Assembly (NCBI RefSeq): GCF_031755915.1 | Contig: NC_083379.1 | Location: 39,316,001-39,380,000, forward strand | Origin: Ziziphus jujuba | Taxonomy: Eukaryota; Streptophyta; Magnoliopsida; Rosales; Rhamnaceae | Direction of reading: 5' to 3' | Length of the DNA: 64,000 nt | Shown here: positions 1 to 10,608 of the stretch, one piece after another | Layout: each line of letters starts with the position of its first letter | How positions within the stretch are numbered: the stretch's first letter is position 1 | Translations under genes and position numbers: made by a program | Notes under the pieces: model-generated | Database searches by the model: none | Seen by the model: only the letters and a program-made list of their open reading frames with translations | Told to the model about the DNA's origin: nothing

Positions 1-128
1 GTTTTGCTCTTGCATATCATTTATGTTTATTTAACATGCATATTTGATGGTGTTTCTTAAAGAAGACCTGTTGTTTTGATTAATTATTTAATATTCCCAT
101 ATTTATATAGTTTTCTTTGCACCTGTAG

Positions 129-1845
129 CATCTATATCAAGCCCCTTCTCAGATTTCACATTGTTCCGGAATCCAAGGAACAAAAACAGTGGCAAATTTC
201 TGACGCTATCTGAATTTTTGAACATGACAAAGAATGTGAGCTCTCTGTCTGTCTTGATCAGCATTGAGGTGAGGTTTTTGTATGCTTCATTAATTGTTTG
301 GTTTTCTCCTTATTTAGTTATGGAACAAAATAGTTTGGCTTAGATCTTTTAAGGTCTACTCTCATGGTTGAATGCTTTGATAGCTGGAAATGCAGTAGTT
401 TGGCTACTGAGAAATTGTATTGAATATATTGGCAGAAGGGAATATGATATAAAAGCTAAGAAACATCGACACCATAGACTTTTTAGTTGTTAAAACCTTT
501 AAGGTAAATTTTGTCAAGTCATAGATATATCTGATTTTTCTTTTGCCAAGCTGCTGACTTAAACATGTGCTCATGGAGATCTCTTTAATTGCATCATTTG
601 AGAAACTGTCATATTTTTGCAAATATGAGGTGGGCAGAGAAGAACCAAACTGAGTTTGAATGTCTAAACTGCTAGGAATCTATATTATATATTTTCAACA
701 AACTGAATTATACTGGTCATTGCTGAAAATTCTGCAGACTTAAAAATTCTACTTATGATGATTCAATTTTCCTTTTTTCTTTTCAGCATGCGGGTTATCT
801 TGCAGAGGAGCAGAACTTAGGTGTAACTGATGCAGTCCTTAGTGCCTTGAGCAAAGCTAGTTTTGCTGAACAGAAAGTTTTCATTCAATCTAGTAATAGT
901 TCTGTTCTAGCAAAATTCCAGGGAAAAGAGAATTATAAACTTGTATACAGGATTGAAGAGAAGATCAGTGATATAGATGCCTCATCATTGGATGACATCA
1001 AGAAGTTTGCTAGTTCTGTGGTGGTTAACAAGGATTCCGTGTTTCCTGAAACTGAGTTATTCTTGACTGGTACTACAAATGTGGTAAAAAAGCTACAATC
1101 ATCAAATCTTTCAGTTTATGTAGAAACCTTCAACAATGAATTTGTATCTCAACCATGGGACTTCTTCTCTGATGCAACTGTGGAGATCAATTCCTATGTT
1201 ATGGGAGCCAATATTGATGGTGTAATTACACCGTTCCCTAAAACAGCTGCTAGATATAAAAGTAAGTATTTGACATAAACAAATGAACTGTCTAAATAAT
1301 CATATAATGGTCCAAAAATCAGAAAAATGCTTATTATAATTTAGATTAATTTTAATCACGGTTTTTCTGAAAATGCTAATGGATGAAATTGGCAATAGAG
1401 GTGCAAGAGTGCAACTAACTGTATTTGATTTGAGCCTACCTTGCCTTCTGTTTCCTTTATTGTTTGGTGTGTCATTCAGGATCAAATCAACCATGTTAAA
1501 GTCTAGCCTATACTGATTGATTGTGCTTGTTTTTATGCAGAAAACCAATGCTTGGGTCGTGGCTCCAAGATACCTGCTTACATGAGTCCTGTTCAACCTG
1601 ATAGTCTCATACAACTCATTACTACTCCTTATTTGCCTCCAGCTGAGGCCCCAAATCCTGTCCTGACTGAGCAAGATGTGACAGAGCCACCTTTACCTTC
1701 TGTTTCATCGACACCCCCAGCTTCTAGCCCAGGTGGATCTGCAGCAGCACCACCACCTAAATCACCTAATGCACAGCCTAAGGTTGCTGCAAGCTCCTTC
1801 CTGTTGACCATGGCTACGCTCCTTGCCGCTCTGTCTCTGTTTTAA
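129..1845 (+). CDS. GDPDL/SHV3-like glycerophosphodiester phosphodiesterase-like protein, 3' exons only
   Basis: Three C-terminal exons of a gene that enters from the left edge: 129-268, 787-1261 and 1541-1845. All junctions are AG/GT and the phases join cleanly. The translation contains family-typical stretches such as [38 protein letters not shown] and [15 protein letters not shown]. Seen: the protein ends in a Pro/Ser/Ala-rich arabinogalactan-like linker and a short hydrophobic tail ([17 protein letters not shown]), as expected for a GPI-anchor signal. Known of the family: GDPDL proteins such as Arabidopsis SHV3 are GPI-anchored outer-face plasma-membrane proteins needed for cellulose/pectin organisation and root-hair growth. 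They carry two GDPD-like domains and many have little enzyme activity. Only the end of the second domain is visible, so catalytic residues cannot be judged. Bases 1-128, 269-786 and 1262-1540 are intronic. Family call is firm; the exact paralogue is not. Confidence 0.93.
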
Positions 1846-3131
1846 AACTATAGTGTTGCCACACTTGGTTGTTTTTCTTGCTCTTGCATCTTCCCAATGT
1901 CGGTGTTTGAATCTCGTGTAGCTTTGAGGTTTTTTTCTTCATGAATTCACTGCTAATCCATTATTTTTTATTTTTATTTTTTGGTTTTCCTTCTTTTTAC
2001 CGAGCCGTGGTAAATTCTTTCCCTGTTTATGTTGTAGGTATGTTCATTCTTCCCCATGTAATTTAGGGATACCAAATAGTCTTTGAGAGGTACATGTCAG
2101 GGTCAAAATTGTTGTAGCCAGCATTGTTGTTCTTTTCTGCTGTTGTATCTCATATTTATTATAAATTTATTCTTTGGTGTCTGTTATGACTATGAAACTT
2201 GGAGACCTCAACTTGATCAACAACATATTGACCAAGCTTCGGCTTTTAAATTTTTAAATAACGTCTCGATGTGGAAATTGAAAGCTTTTCCATTGACTTA
2301 AAATTTCACGTAATTATTTTTTATATCAATGTTGATGGCTAATTTCCGGCACTATTAACAAGTATTTCTCAATTATTTTATAAGGAAACTGAAGCTAAAT
2401 TATTCATTCCTGAAAGTCTACCTTTTCTATTCTCTCAATGGACCGAACATAATAAAGATAGAAAATGCCAATTAAGACCCAAATTCATTTACAAGACCCC
2501 AAACTCAGGCTTCGTATTATTGATGATTTTGAATGGGTACTGTAACTCGAGTCATTTTCATGCCAATCAAAATATTGATAATTCTACAATGAGGGAGGAT
2601 ATTTAAAAAGAAAAAAAAAAAAAAAAAGGGAAAGTAAATCTTGGAAAAAAGGATCATAAACAATCAATTCTATATCGAGAATCTCTATTAACACGATAAA
2701 TGGTCCATCATTTCCAAAAATTGTTGCCTTAATATATTCCTTATGATCATATATATTATTTCTGGTAACTTATGATGATAACAGATACCAATTTGCCATC
2801 CCTTGAATAATTCCGTACTCAACTCACAGTGGGGTAGCCTGCTTGGGTTCTGCCACCACTTTAAAGGAAATTCAATTTGAAACCATATAAATTCATCGTG
2901 ATTACATACCACAAATAAACCAGGAAATGGGGTTAAATTTTTTTATTTTTTTATTTTTTTGACTTTTTATCTTTATAATCTATATGAAAATAGTCCAAAT
3001 GGATTCTAATTGGGAAAAAAAAAACTGATTATTCTCTTAATTCCTTAAAGCAAGTTAATTATACCAAAAATAACCAAAACGAAATCCTCTTGTTTATTAC
3101 CATTCCATCTTTATGCACAAAAAAATTACAC
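1846..3131. other. 3' UTR and spacer between GDPDL gene and PG1
   Basis: AT-rich spacer with T-rich tracts, an A-rich run near 2609-2629 and no convincing coding sequence. The first few hundred bases are probably the GDPDL 3' UTR. Short open frames on both strands resemble nothing recognisable. The last stretch before 3132 is the PG1 promoter region. Confidence 0.6.
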
Positions 3132-3139
3132 TATATAAG
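3132..3139 (+). promoter_or_regulatory. TATA box of PG1
   Basis: TATATAAG lies 55 bases upstream of the PG1 start codon. The same core with matching flanks (ACTATATAAGAA) lies upstream of PG2 at 5556-5563, so the two tandem genes share a core promoter derived from one ancestor. Confidence 0.72.
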
Positions 3140-3186
3140 AATCAGGACAAGAAGTAGCAAGAACATGTGAAGCTAAGGAATAAACA

Positions 3187-4463
3187 ATGGATTCCAGCTC
3201 AGTTTTTCAGTGCCTTTGCTTAATGTTCTTCTTGTTAGCATCCATTACCAATGTTAATGCTCAGAATGGGGTTTTCAGCATTATGAAATTTGGTGCTGTT
3301 GCTGATGGAAAAACTGATATCGGCAAGGTGGTTTTCCTTTTCCAAAAACCCATAAAAATCTAAGATTTGATTATATATTTGTTTTCCTATTTATTTTTTC
3401 TTAATTGTTAACATGTTATTTATTTAAATTATTATTATTATTATTTTTATGATGTAGGCCGTTAATGATGCATGGTACCAAGCTTGCCATACAAGTGGGC
3501 AAACTGTGGTTTTGATCCCAAAAGGCACATTCTTTCTGAACCCAATCTTGCTTAAAGGTCCATGCAAAGACCAAACCAAGTTTACTATTCAGGGTGACCT
3601 TAAAGCTCCCATTGAGAATCAATTTTCAGTTGATATTGAATATTGGATCAACTTCCAATATGTCAACCAGTTGGTAATTGATGGAGGTGGATCTTTGGAT
3701 GGTCAAGGTCCTACTGCTTGGCCCTACAATAAGAAAAAACTTCCTACGGTAAGTTCTAGTTGTCCAACCAATTTACATTACATAATTTCATTTTCTTTTG
3801 CTGAATGTGACAATATTGTATTAGTACTGATTTTATGTTTTTGTTTTAACTATCTAACTTTCTTATTTTTCAGACATTGCGTTTGGATTTTATCACCAAT
3901 TCACAAATAAGTGGCTTACACTTGTTTGACAGCAAGAGAGTCCATATCAATCTTTTTGGCTGTCAAGGTTTACAGATAAATGGTATTAGTGTACAAGCTC
4001 CAGCTGACAGTCCTAACACCGATGGAATCCACATTGGTTCGTCGAACGACATCATGATTTCGGATTCAAATATATCTACCGGAGATGATTGCATATCGTT
4101 GAGCCCTGGATCTAAGAACATGAACTTTCACAATGTCAAATGTGGTCCTGGCCATGGAATAAGTGTTGGAAGTCTTGGTTCAGAAGCTAAAGAAGATGAT
4201 GTTTGGGGAATTACTGTCAGAAATTGTACATTTATTGGTACTGCTAATGGAGTGAGGATCAAAACATGGGCTCGTAGTTTTGCAAGCATTGCTTCAAATA
4301 TTACCTTTCAGCATATTATCATGGATAATGTCAGGAACCCCATCATCATTGATCAACAATATTGCCCTTCTGGAAACTGCCAAAAGGTATCAATCTATCT
4401 TCCTTTTCTTCTAGCATGTTCTTTTTGTATATAGAACATGATCAAATCCTAACATGTTCTAAT

Positions 4464-4494
<31 letters not shown>

Positions 4495-4913
4495 AATTTT
4501 GCTGAAAATGTGCCATAAAAAATGCGCCTCATGTTGCTGCCTGCTGCTTTTGTTCTGCAACATACTGTCTAATGTGAGGCATGTATATTTATTGATTTAA
4601 TGTGCTCTTTTGTGTGCTATAGGAAATCTATATATATATATATATATATATATTGATCAATCCTTTTCTTTCTCAACAGGGTTCCTCTCAAGTTCAGATT
4701 CGAGATGTTAAATTCATAGATATTTCAGGTTCTTCGAGCTCCAAAGCTGCAGTAAATCTTGATTGCAGCCAAAGCAAACCTTGTCAGAAAATAGAGCTCA
4801 ACAACATCGACTTAGTTTATAATGGTAAAGATGGACCTGCAATTTCGGAGTGTAATAATGTCAATGGAATTGTTTCTGGCACACAAGTGCCTTCCTCTTG
4901 CATAAAGAATTAA
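3187..4913 (+). CDS. exo-polygalacturonase-like pectinase, GH28 (PG1)
   Basis: Four exons, 3187-3327, 3458-3748, 3874-4386 and 4680-4913, give about 392 residues, with AG/GT borders and all introns in phase 0. Residues 1-25 form a signal peptide (MDSSSVFQCLCLMFFLLASI then NVNA|Q), so the enzyme is secreted to the wall. GH28 hydrolases cleave alpha-1,4-galacturonan in pectin. All four diagnostic motifs are present: NTDG near 192, GDDC near 214, GPGHG near 235 and RIKTW near 272, which supply the three catalytic Asp and the His, Arg and Lys of the active site. The length fits plant exo-PGs, often pollen-type. Oddity: against PG2 the loop before exon 3 lacks about eight residues, including two cysteines. 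It is a tandem duplicate of PG2, with an exon 3 of identical length (513 bases). Confidence 0.92.
4467..4653. repeat. two TA microsatellites inside PG1 intron 3
   Basis: TA runs at about 4467-4486 and 4629-4653 lie inside the third intron. They flank about 140 bases with no recognisable content. The second run is close to the branch-point/acceptor zone of exon 4 (4680). Confidence 0.7.
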
Positions 4914-5555
4914 ATCCTTTCTGTCTTACCTCAAATATGTACTTGTACCCTGTTTCTAAGGTTGTTAGCGTTGAACTATATTATCTATTAAACTTTTAAT
5001 TAGAATTGAAATGCCATTAATTAGTATGGTCTGTTTCTCTTTCTTACAAATAAATTTTATATTCAAAATTATTAGGTAGTTTCCTGTAGTTATCACTTAA
5101 TCCAGTGTATCTGATTATCTTATAGATGAATCTATTATTATCAATGTTTTATTTTTGTTTTTTTAAACAAATCTTATAGAAAGATTACTAAATTCAAAAA
5201 CGATTTTAAATGCAGAAAAATTTCCATATAGTATCTAACAGATGGATTGGTATCCTATCCAAATAAATATATTTAAAAAGTTTTACCATAAAAAATATAG
5301 TATTTAGTTTTCTTTGGTCATTTAATTAATTAATTTTTTTGTTTTCCTTTTAATGGCTTGTGTTCTAATAATCCAAGAAAGCTGGATTTGGCGAACTGAA
5401 AAAAAGATCTTTTTGAATCCTTAAAACAAGTATATTATTAAACAAGCGAATCTAGTTTCAAAAAACACAGTATATTTACTGATCAAACCAAATGAGATGT
5501 CAACCAAATAGCAACAGAATAAACCAAAATCCAGTTTTGTTTAGAAAATAAACAC
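4914..5555. other. PG1-PG2 intergenic region
   Basis: AT-rich, no coding signal. It contains the presumed 3' UTR of PG1 and the upstream region of PG2. Nothing else stands out. Confidence 0.6.
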
Positions 5556-5563
5556 TATATAAG
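5556..5563 (+). promoter_or_regulatory. TATA box of PG2
   Basis: TATATAAG, 65 bases upstream of the PG2 ATG, in the same local context as the PG1 TATA box. Confidence 0.72.
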
Positions 5564-5627
5564 AACAGAACAACCGTGCTAAATTACTAATCTTGAAGCT
5601 TAGCCAAAAACAAACGCTACAAACACC

Positions 5628-7228
5628 ATGCCAAAATCTCTCACCATGTATTCAAACCGGTTCTTTTCCTCTGTTTTCTCACTGTTATTGTTGATCCCCA
5701 TTACAAAAGCACAAGACCAAACAGATGTTTTTAATGTTGTCGAATACGGTGCCATTGACGATGGATCTACAGATACCAGCGATGTATGTATTTTTATTTA
5801 AACCTCAATGCATACATACATATATATATATATGTATATATATGTATGTATGTATTTATTTAAATGTATAACATTTAATTTGACTCTATTTCTTTGTTCA
5901 ATTTTTGTGTTTATAGGCCATTTATAGTGCATGGGATGTTGCTTGTCAATCGAATGGCAGCAGTGAGATTTTGATCCCAGATGGAACATACTTAGTGAAC
6001 CCATTGAGATTGAAAGGTCCTTGCAATGGCCAATTAAGTGTAAACATAATTGGGAAACTAATTGCTCCCACTGAGAAGGAATATTGGTATGATATTGATC
6101 ACTGGATTACTTTTAGATACATAAATGGCTTTGAAATTGGTGGCAATGGTGTTTTGGATGGTCAAGGAAAATCTGCTTGGTCCAGCAACACATGTTTGAA
6201 AGATCCAAATTGCAAGAAACTTCCTGCTGTAAGTTCTATTTAATGCTTCAACTCCATGCCTCATATTTTTAAGCTTGTATTATTTTCAGTGCTGTTAAAC
6301 TTTATTTAGTTATTTATTTAATTATTTTTCCTCTTCAGTCATTGAGATTAGATTTTGTGAAGAATTCGAAAATAAAGGATATAAGCTTGATAGACAGCAA
6401 GAACGTCCACATAAACATTTTTGCTTGCAAAAACATAACAATCAAGGGAATTAAAATACAAGCTCCGGCGAAAAGTCCCAACACTGATGGGATCCACATT
6501 GGTTTATCAACCAACATCTCTATTTCGGATTCAGAGATATCCACTGGAGATGATTGCGTATCATTAAGCCCCGGGGCAAACAACTTAGACATTGAAAATG
6601 TCAAGTGTGGTCCGGGACATGGAATTGGCATCGGTAGTATTGGTGGATTTCGTAATGAAAAAGATATTAATGGTTTAGTAGTTAGAAACTGTACCTTCAT
6701 TGGCACTCAAAATGGATTGAGGATCAAAACTTGGGCTCATTCTCATTCAACCAATGTTTCCAATATTACATTTGAGCATATCAAAATGACTGATGTGTCT
6801 AATCCCATTGTTATTGATCAAGAATATTGCCCTTCTCACAATTGTAGCAAGGTAATCAATGCAAACTTTTTACTTTTTTTTTTTTTTTTTAATTTACTAA
6901 TTGACATAACTTTAATTAGCACTACGATTAAGAAACCAATATTCCTTTTTTGATGATCAAAATACAGGGTTATTCCTCCCAAGTTCAGATTCGCGACGTT
7001 CGATTCAAAGACATTCAGGGTACTTCTAATTCCAAGATTGCTGTGAAATTCAGATGCAGTGAAATTAAACCTTGCCAGAACATTGTGCTCAAGGACATCA
7101 ATCTACAATACACTCATGGAATTGCACATTCCCAGTGTTCTAATGTTATAGGGGTTGCTTGCGGCGAACAAAAACCTCCCTCCTGTATTGAGCAATGCAC
7201 TTGTTTAAATAGAAATCCAATTTATTAG
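5628..7228 (+). CDS. exo-polygalacturonase-like pectinase, GH28 (PG2)
   Basis: Exons 5628-5783, 5917-6228, 6339-6851 and 6968-7228 give about 413 residues, with four phase-0 exons as in PG1. The N-terminus (MPKSLTMYSNRFFSSVFSLL then LLIPITKA|Q) is a signal peptide; the ATG for Met7 is an alternative start. GH28 motifs are present: NTDG near 204, GDDC near 226, GPGHG near 247 and RIKTW near 284. Unlike PG1 it keeps the cysteine pair in the loop before exon 3 (NTCLKDPNC). Next to GPGHG it reads GIGIGSIG where PG1 has GISVGSLG, a small substitution beside the active site. The C-terminus is extended and ends in a Cys-rich tail (SCIEQCTC). The predicted role is secreted pectin hydrolysis. Its last exon and 3' flank are duplicated as debris at about 44,855-45,600. 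Confidence 0.92.
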
Positions 7229-7990
7229 GAACGAAAAAGCAAATAGGCAGTTTCTTGAAGTCTGTTGGAAGATATTGTAAATATTTTGTTTTTAGGCTAT
7301 GTAATTGAACTCTATATAATTAATAAAATTTGGATCTGAGTTGAGGAATTGAAATGTTGATCAAATTAAGCTATATATGTTTAATTGATGAACCACATAT
7401 GAAGAAGAAATTAATTTATGACTTGAAAATAACAAGCAGAATTCAGTCAGATCATGACCATGAATGAAGACTCTGGCTTTGTCATTGCAATGGCTATTAG
7501 CTATTGGATTTGCGTATAGATTTTGTAACTGAATAAGTTCTTGCAACATCAAAAGAATAAATCCCCTGTTGAAGATGTAAAATCTTCAGATAAATTAGAA
7601 AATCCTACTGGGCTGGCTGGCAGTTAGAGAAGATGTACACTGGATTTATTATGTCACAAGATTTGTTTAAAAATATTTCATCCATTTTGTAGTATATAAT
7701 CCTAATTAATCTTGAATCTAAAAAGTAATATTAAAGGGTTAATATATAGTGATTCGACTATATTAAGCCTACACATCCACTCTTCAAAGGCTTTCATGAG
7801 GAATTCTTATTAAAAGGAGGACAAAAGCTTACAAATCCTGCAGTTCTCTGTCTGATTGAACACAATCCAAACCAAGAACCCAATTACACAGTCTGATCGA
7901 CTAACAAAAAATATACTTGTTTTTCCTTACACGAAAACAAAAAAGAAGATGTAAATATTGCCAGAAAAGGCATATATATATATATATATA
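7229..7990. other. PG2 3' flank
   Basis: Non-coding, AT-rich. Bases up to about 7440 are clearly repeated after the PG debris at 45,120-45,320. A short segment near 7745-7800 (GTGATTCGACTATA and following) recurs near 42,945 and 58,705 beside the type I FAS1 genes, so it is a dispersed local repeat. Confidence 0.6.
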
Positions 7991-8140
7991 GGATAATTCT
8001 ATGGTGCGGTCTGTCCATATGCTAACTCACATCAAAGCCGACACTTAAAAAAAAAAAATGTAAGCTTTGCTCTGTGTATGTAAAAAGCATTGACTTTGGT
8101 GTGGGTATGTATACGGATGAGCCACACCATAGCCTCACCC
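7991..8140. mobile_element. MITE-like inverted-repeat element, about 150 bp
   Basis: The left end GGATAATTCTATGGTGCGG pairs imperfectly with the reverse complement of the right end, GGGTGAGGCTATGGTGTGG. Pairing continues for about 45 bases per arm, with a short A-rich middle. It is bounded on both sides by TA microsatellite, so a TA-type target duplication is possible but cannot be proved. There is no coding capacity. It shares its terminal TTCTATGGTG with the element at 43955-44102. Confidence 0.6.
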
Positions 8141-8726
8141 TATATATATATATATATATATATATGAAAAATGAATTTTACCAACTCTTGAGTCTTGAGT
8201 CTTGATCCATGAAAGAATAATAGATAAGGATGCAATTTTCTATTCCTTTGAGTAGAATTAAAATTCCTAAAAGAAATTTATAAAGGTTAATTCTTCAAAC
8301 TCATTCGATTACCATAAAATTAAAAACTTAACATGCATTACAATGTTCATTTTTTTTTGTTTGGTAAAACTCATCAAGCTCTAATTAATGATTTAACAGA
8401 CATAACAGAATGGTTATATTAGTCATAAGTGTTTTATCCAAAAAATGAACAAAATCTATTATATAAATTATATCATCAACTCTCTTAACATATCCAGGGC
8501 AAATTGCACAGGAAGACACAAACAAATACCCAATGTATGTAATAGAAGAAACCAATTTTCTGTTGACCCTTAATTTGATCAACCATGAAAATCCACCACT
8601 GACTTCTGTGTTAGTTTGTGTAGCATTGATTCCCATATCAAATTGTTGGAAAATAAACTTAATATGAATTGTTGGGCCCACTTCCTATTTGCTTAAGCTT
8701 TTAGGGTGGATTTGGTGATTTAAACT

Positions 8727-8923
8727 CAAATAACCACATGGAAACATGATGGTGGGATATATCGTTAACAATTTATCAACCCCATGGATAGTCAAACCTC
8801 TTCAAGAGCAGGTGTGTATATTTAGTTTTTGGGTTGGATGTGATTTCACACAAATAACCACATGCAAACATGATGGTGGGATATCGCATTAACAATTTAT
8901 CCACCCCATGGATAGTCAAACCT
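8727..8923. repeat. 124-bp-period direct duplication inside FAS1-III-A
   Basis: Bases 8727-8799 and 8851-8923 are near-identical 73-base copies. Both include AACATGATGGTGGGATAT, AACAATTTATC and CCCCATGGATAGTCAAACC. They lie in what was the C-terminal half of the FAS1 gene, so this is another lesion of the pseudogene. Confidence 0.8.
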
Positions 8924-9034
8924 CCATTGTTATAAAGATTCTATCCAGTAACTTTGACTTCATTGAGGGATGTGTGGTTGCCATTTGGTAACATTTCATG
9001 ATAGCAATTGTTAGAGAGGTTTCTTGATGCCGTA

Positions 9035-9472
9035 TGTGAGATCCCATATCAGTTGGAAAGGGGAATGAAGCATGCTTTAAAAGAGGGTTTGGATACCTTT
9101 CCCTTGAGACGCATTCCCATGAGAGAAGTAAAACCATGAGGGGTAGAATTGGGCTCACCATCTACCTTCCAAAGTGGATAGTATCTCGATTGGGCTTGGG
9201 AGGCCCGGGCCAGTGGGACTAGTATGTGAGGAGTCGGACCCCTAATCATTGAGACGCGTTCCCATGAGGGAAGTAAAATCGTGAGGGGTAGGATTGGGCT
9301 CACCACCTACCTTCCAAAGCGGACAGTTTCTCTGTTGGGCCTGGAAGGCCCGGGCCAGTAGGACTGGTAGGTGAGGGGTGGGACCCCTAACCATTGAGAC
9401 GCATTTTAACAAAACCGTGTGGGCTGAGCCCAAAGCGGACAAAATCTCATGCGGGTGGACTGGGCTGTTATA
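9035..9472 (+). repeat. 5' LTR of the TRIM
   Basis: 438 bases, TG...TA (the expected terminal CA is mutated). Contains two tandem 145-base units. Followed after two bases by the primer-binding site. Confidence 0.87.
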
Positions 9473-9538
9473 GATGGTATCAGAGGCAGATCCGGATTGG
9501 TGTGCCAGCGAGGACATTGGGTTCCAAGGGGGGTGGAT

Positions 9539-9976
9539 TGTGAGATCCCATATCGATTGGAAAGGGGAACGAAGTATGCCTTAAAAGAGGATGTGTATAC
9601 CTTTTCCTTGAGACGCGTTCCCATGAGGGAAGTAAAACCGTCAGGGGTAGGATTGGGCTCACCACCTAACTTCCAAAGCGGACAGTATCTCGATTGGACC
9701 TAAGAGACCCGGGCTAGTGGGATTGGCAGGTGAGGGGTGGGACCCCTAACCATTGAGATTCATTCCCATGAAGGAAGTAAAGCCGTGAGGGGTAGGATTG
9801 GGCGCACTACCTAGCTTCCAAAGCGGATAGTATCTCGGTTGGGCTTGGGAGATCCGGGCCAGTGGGACTGGCAGGTGAGGGGTGGGACCCTTAACCATTG
9901 AGACGCATTTTGACAAAACCATGCGGGCTGGGCCTAAAGCGGACAATATATCATGCGGATGGACTGGGCTGTTACA
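9539..9976 (+). repeat. 3' LTR of the TRIM
   Basis: 438 bases, TG...CA, exactly the length of the 5' LTR, preceded by the polypurine tract at about 9525-9538. Confidence 0.87.
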
Positions 9977-10260
9977 CCATAGCTAAGTTGAAGTTGTTGT
10001 TGTTTCCTTCAGCTTGGGTTGAGAGAAGAAGAACCAGGAAAATAAGAACCCCAAAGAATGATTTTGATGCCATAAGAGCTAGCTACAAGAACTTAATATA
10101 AAGACTACAAGTCAAAAAAAATAAAATAGTAGTTAGGGAAGGATTTGAAAGCAATGGCAATTTTATAGAAAGACCACAAGAACAAAAAAAGAGTAGTTGG
10201 GAAAGGATTAGAAAAATAAGGCAATTTTTTTTTTTTAATTGTCAGAGCTAGGCAATTATA

Positions 10261-10531
10261 TGGTAAATTGCAACAATCTTTGGGATTGGTCAACAATTTA
10301 GGGTGGAGTTTATGGAAGTTTAGTTGGTGGAATTATATGATAGTTGGTGGGATTGGTCAACAATCTTCCTTAATTTACTTAATTTCATTAATTTTTGTAT
10401 AGCAATTTTTTATTCTTTCCATACTAGAATTGGAGATAAGCTTGTATATATATGTGTGTGTGTTTTGTACAAAATGATATATATAGATCAATGAAGAAAA
10501 TTATTCTTCCAATTCTTTTTCTTTTCCTACA
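10261..10531 (+). repeat. 5' LTR of the copia element
   Basis: 271 bases, matching 23151-23429 with many small differences, including a shorter TA/TG run. The divergence indicates a much older insertion than the nested gypsy element. Confidence 0.85.
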
Positions 10532-10551
10532 TGATATTAGAGCTTAGGCTC
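10532..10551 (+). other. decayed primer-binding site of the copia element
   Basis: TGATATTAGAGCTTAGGCTC directly abuts the 5' LTR. It matches the usual plant TGGTATCAGAGC site at all but three of its first twelve positions. Confidence 0.7.
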
Positions 10552-10608
10552 TATTTTTTTTTTCTTTTTTGGATACTTACTCTCTCTGCTCATTTCTTAA
10601 GGCAAGAC

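Larger units (their letters stand above)
9035..9976 (+). mobile_element. TRIM (terminal-repeat retrotransposon in miniature), complete
   Basis: Two 438-base LTRs (9035-9472 and 9539-9976), each starting TGTGAGATCCCATATC and ending GGGCTGTTAYA, enclose only 66 bases. The interior starts with a primer-binding site TGGTATCAGAGGC (9475-9487), complementary to the 3' end of initiator Met-tRNA. It ends with a purine-rich tract, AAGGGGGGTGGAT, directly before the 3' LTR. The flanks carry a 5-base target duplication, CCGTA (9030-9034) and CCATA (9977-9981), with one mismatch. Each LTR holds two tandem 145-base units (9106-9250 and 9251-9395; 9610-9754 and 9755-9899). No coding capacity, so it must have moved using another element's proteins. 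The LTRs differ at roughly a tenth of positions by eye, so the insertion is old. Confidence 0.88.
8495..10073 (-). pseudogene. FAS1-III-A: fasciclin-domain gene broken by deletion and TRIM insertion
   Basis: Read on the minus strand, the gene starts at 10073 with MASKSFFGVLIFLVLLLST, the type III signal peptide also found at 52684. It runs through the codons for NNNNFNLA and is then interrupted by a complete TRIM at 9035-9976. Past the TRIM comes a short piece (leu-ser-asp-like codons, 9000-9034). A deletion of about 250 bases removes most of the FAS1 domain, and coding resemblance resumes at about 8,920-8,990 (the loop ending VTEWNL in intact relatives). It continues to a C-terminal tail around 8,495-8,640. 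A 73-base segment within it is duplicated. It cannot make a FAS1 protein. The intact gene would have encoded a secreted or membrane-anchored fasciclin protein. Confidence 0.8.

Noticed and set aside
2083..2301. 72-codon open frame after the GDPDL gene
   Set aside because: Low-complexity hydrophobic translation, no homology recognised, probably 3' flank.
9035..9976. Several overlapping open frames suggesting a small repetitive protein
   Set aside because: They are translations of the TRIM LTR tandem units in several frames, with no start context and no conservation between LTRs beyond the DNA repeat.
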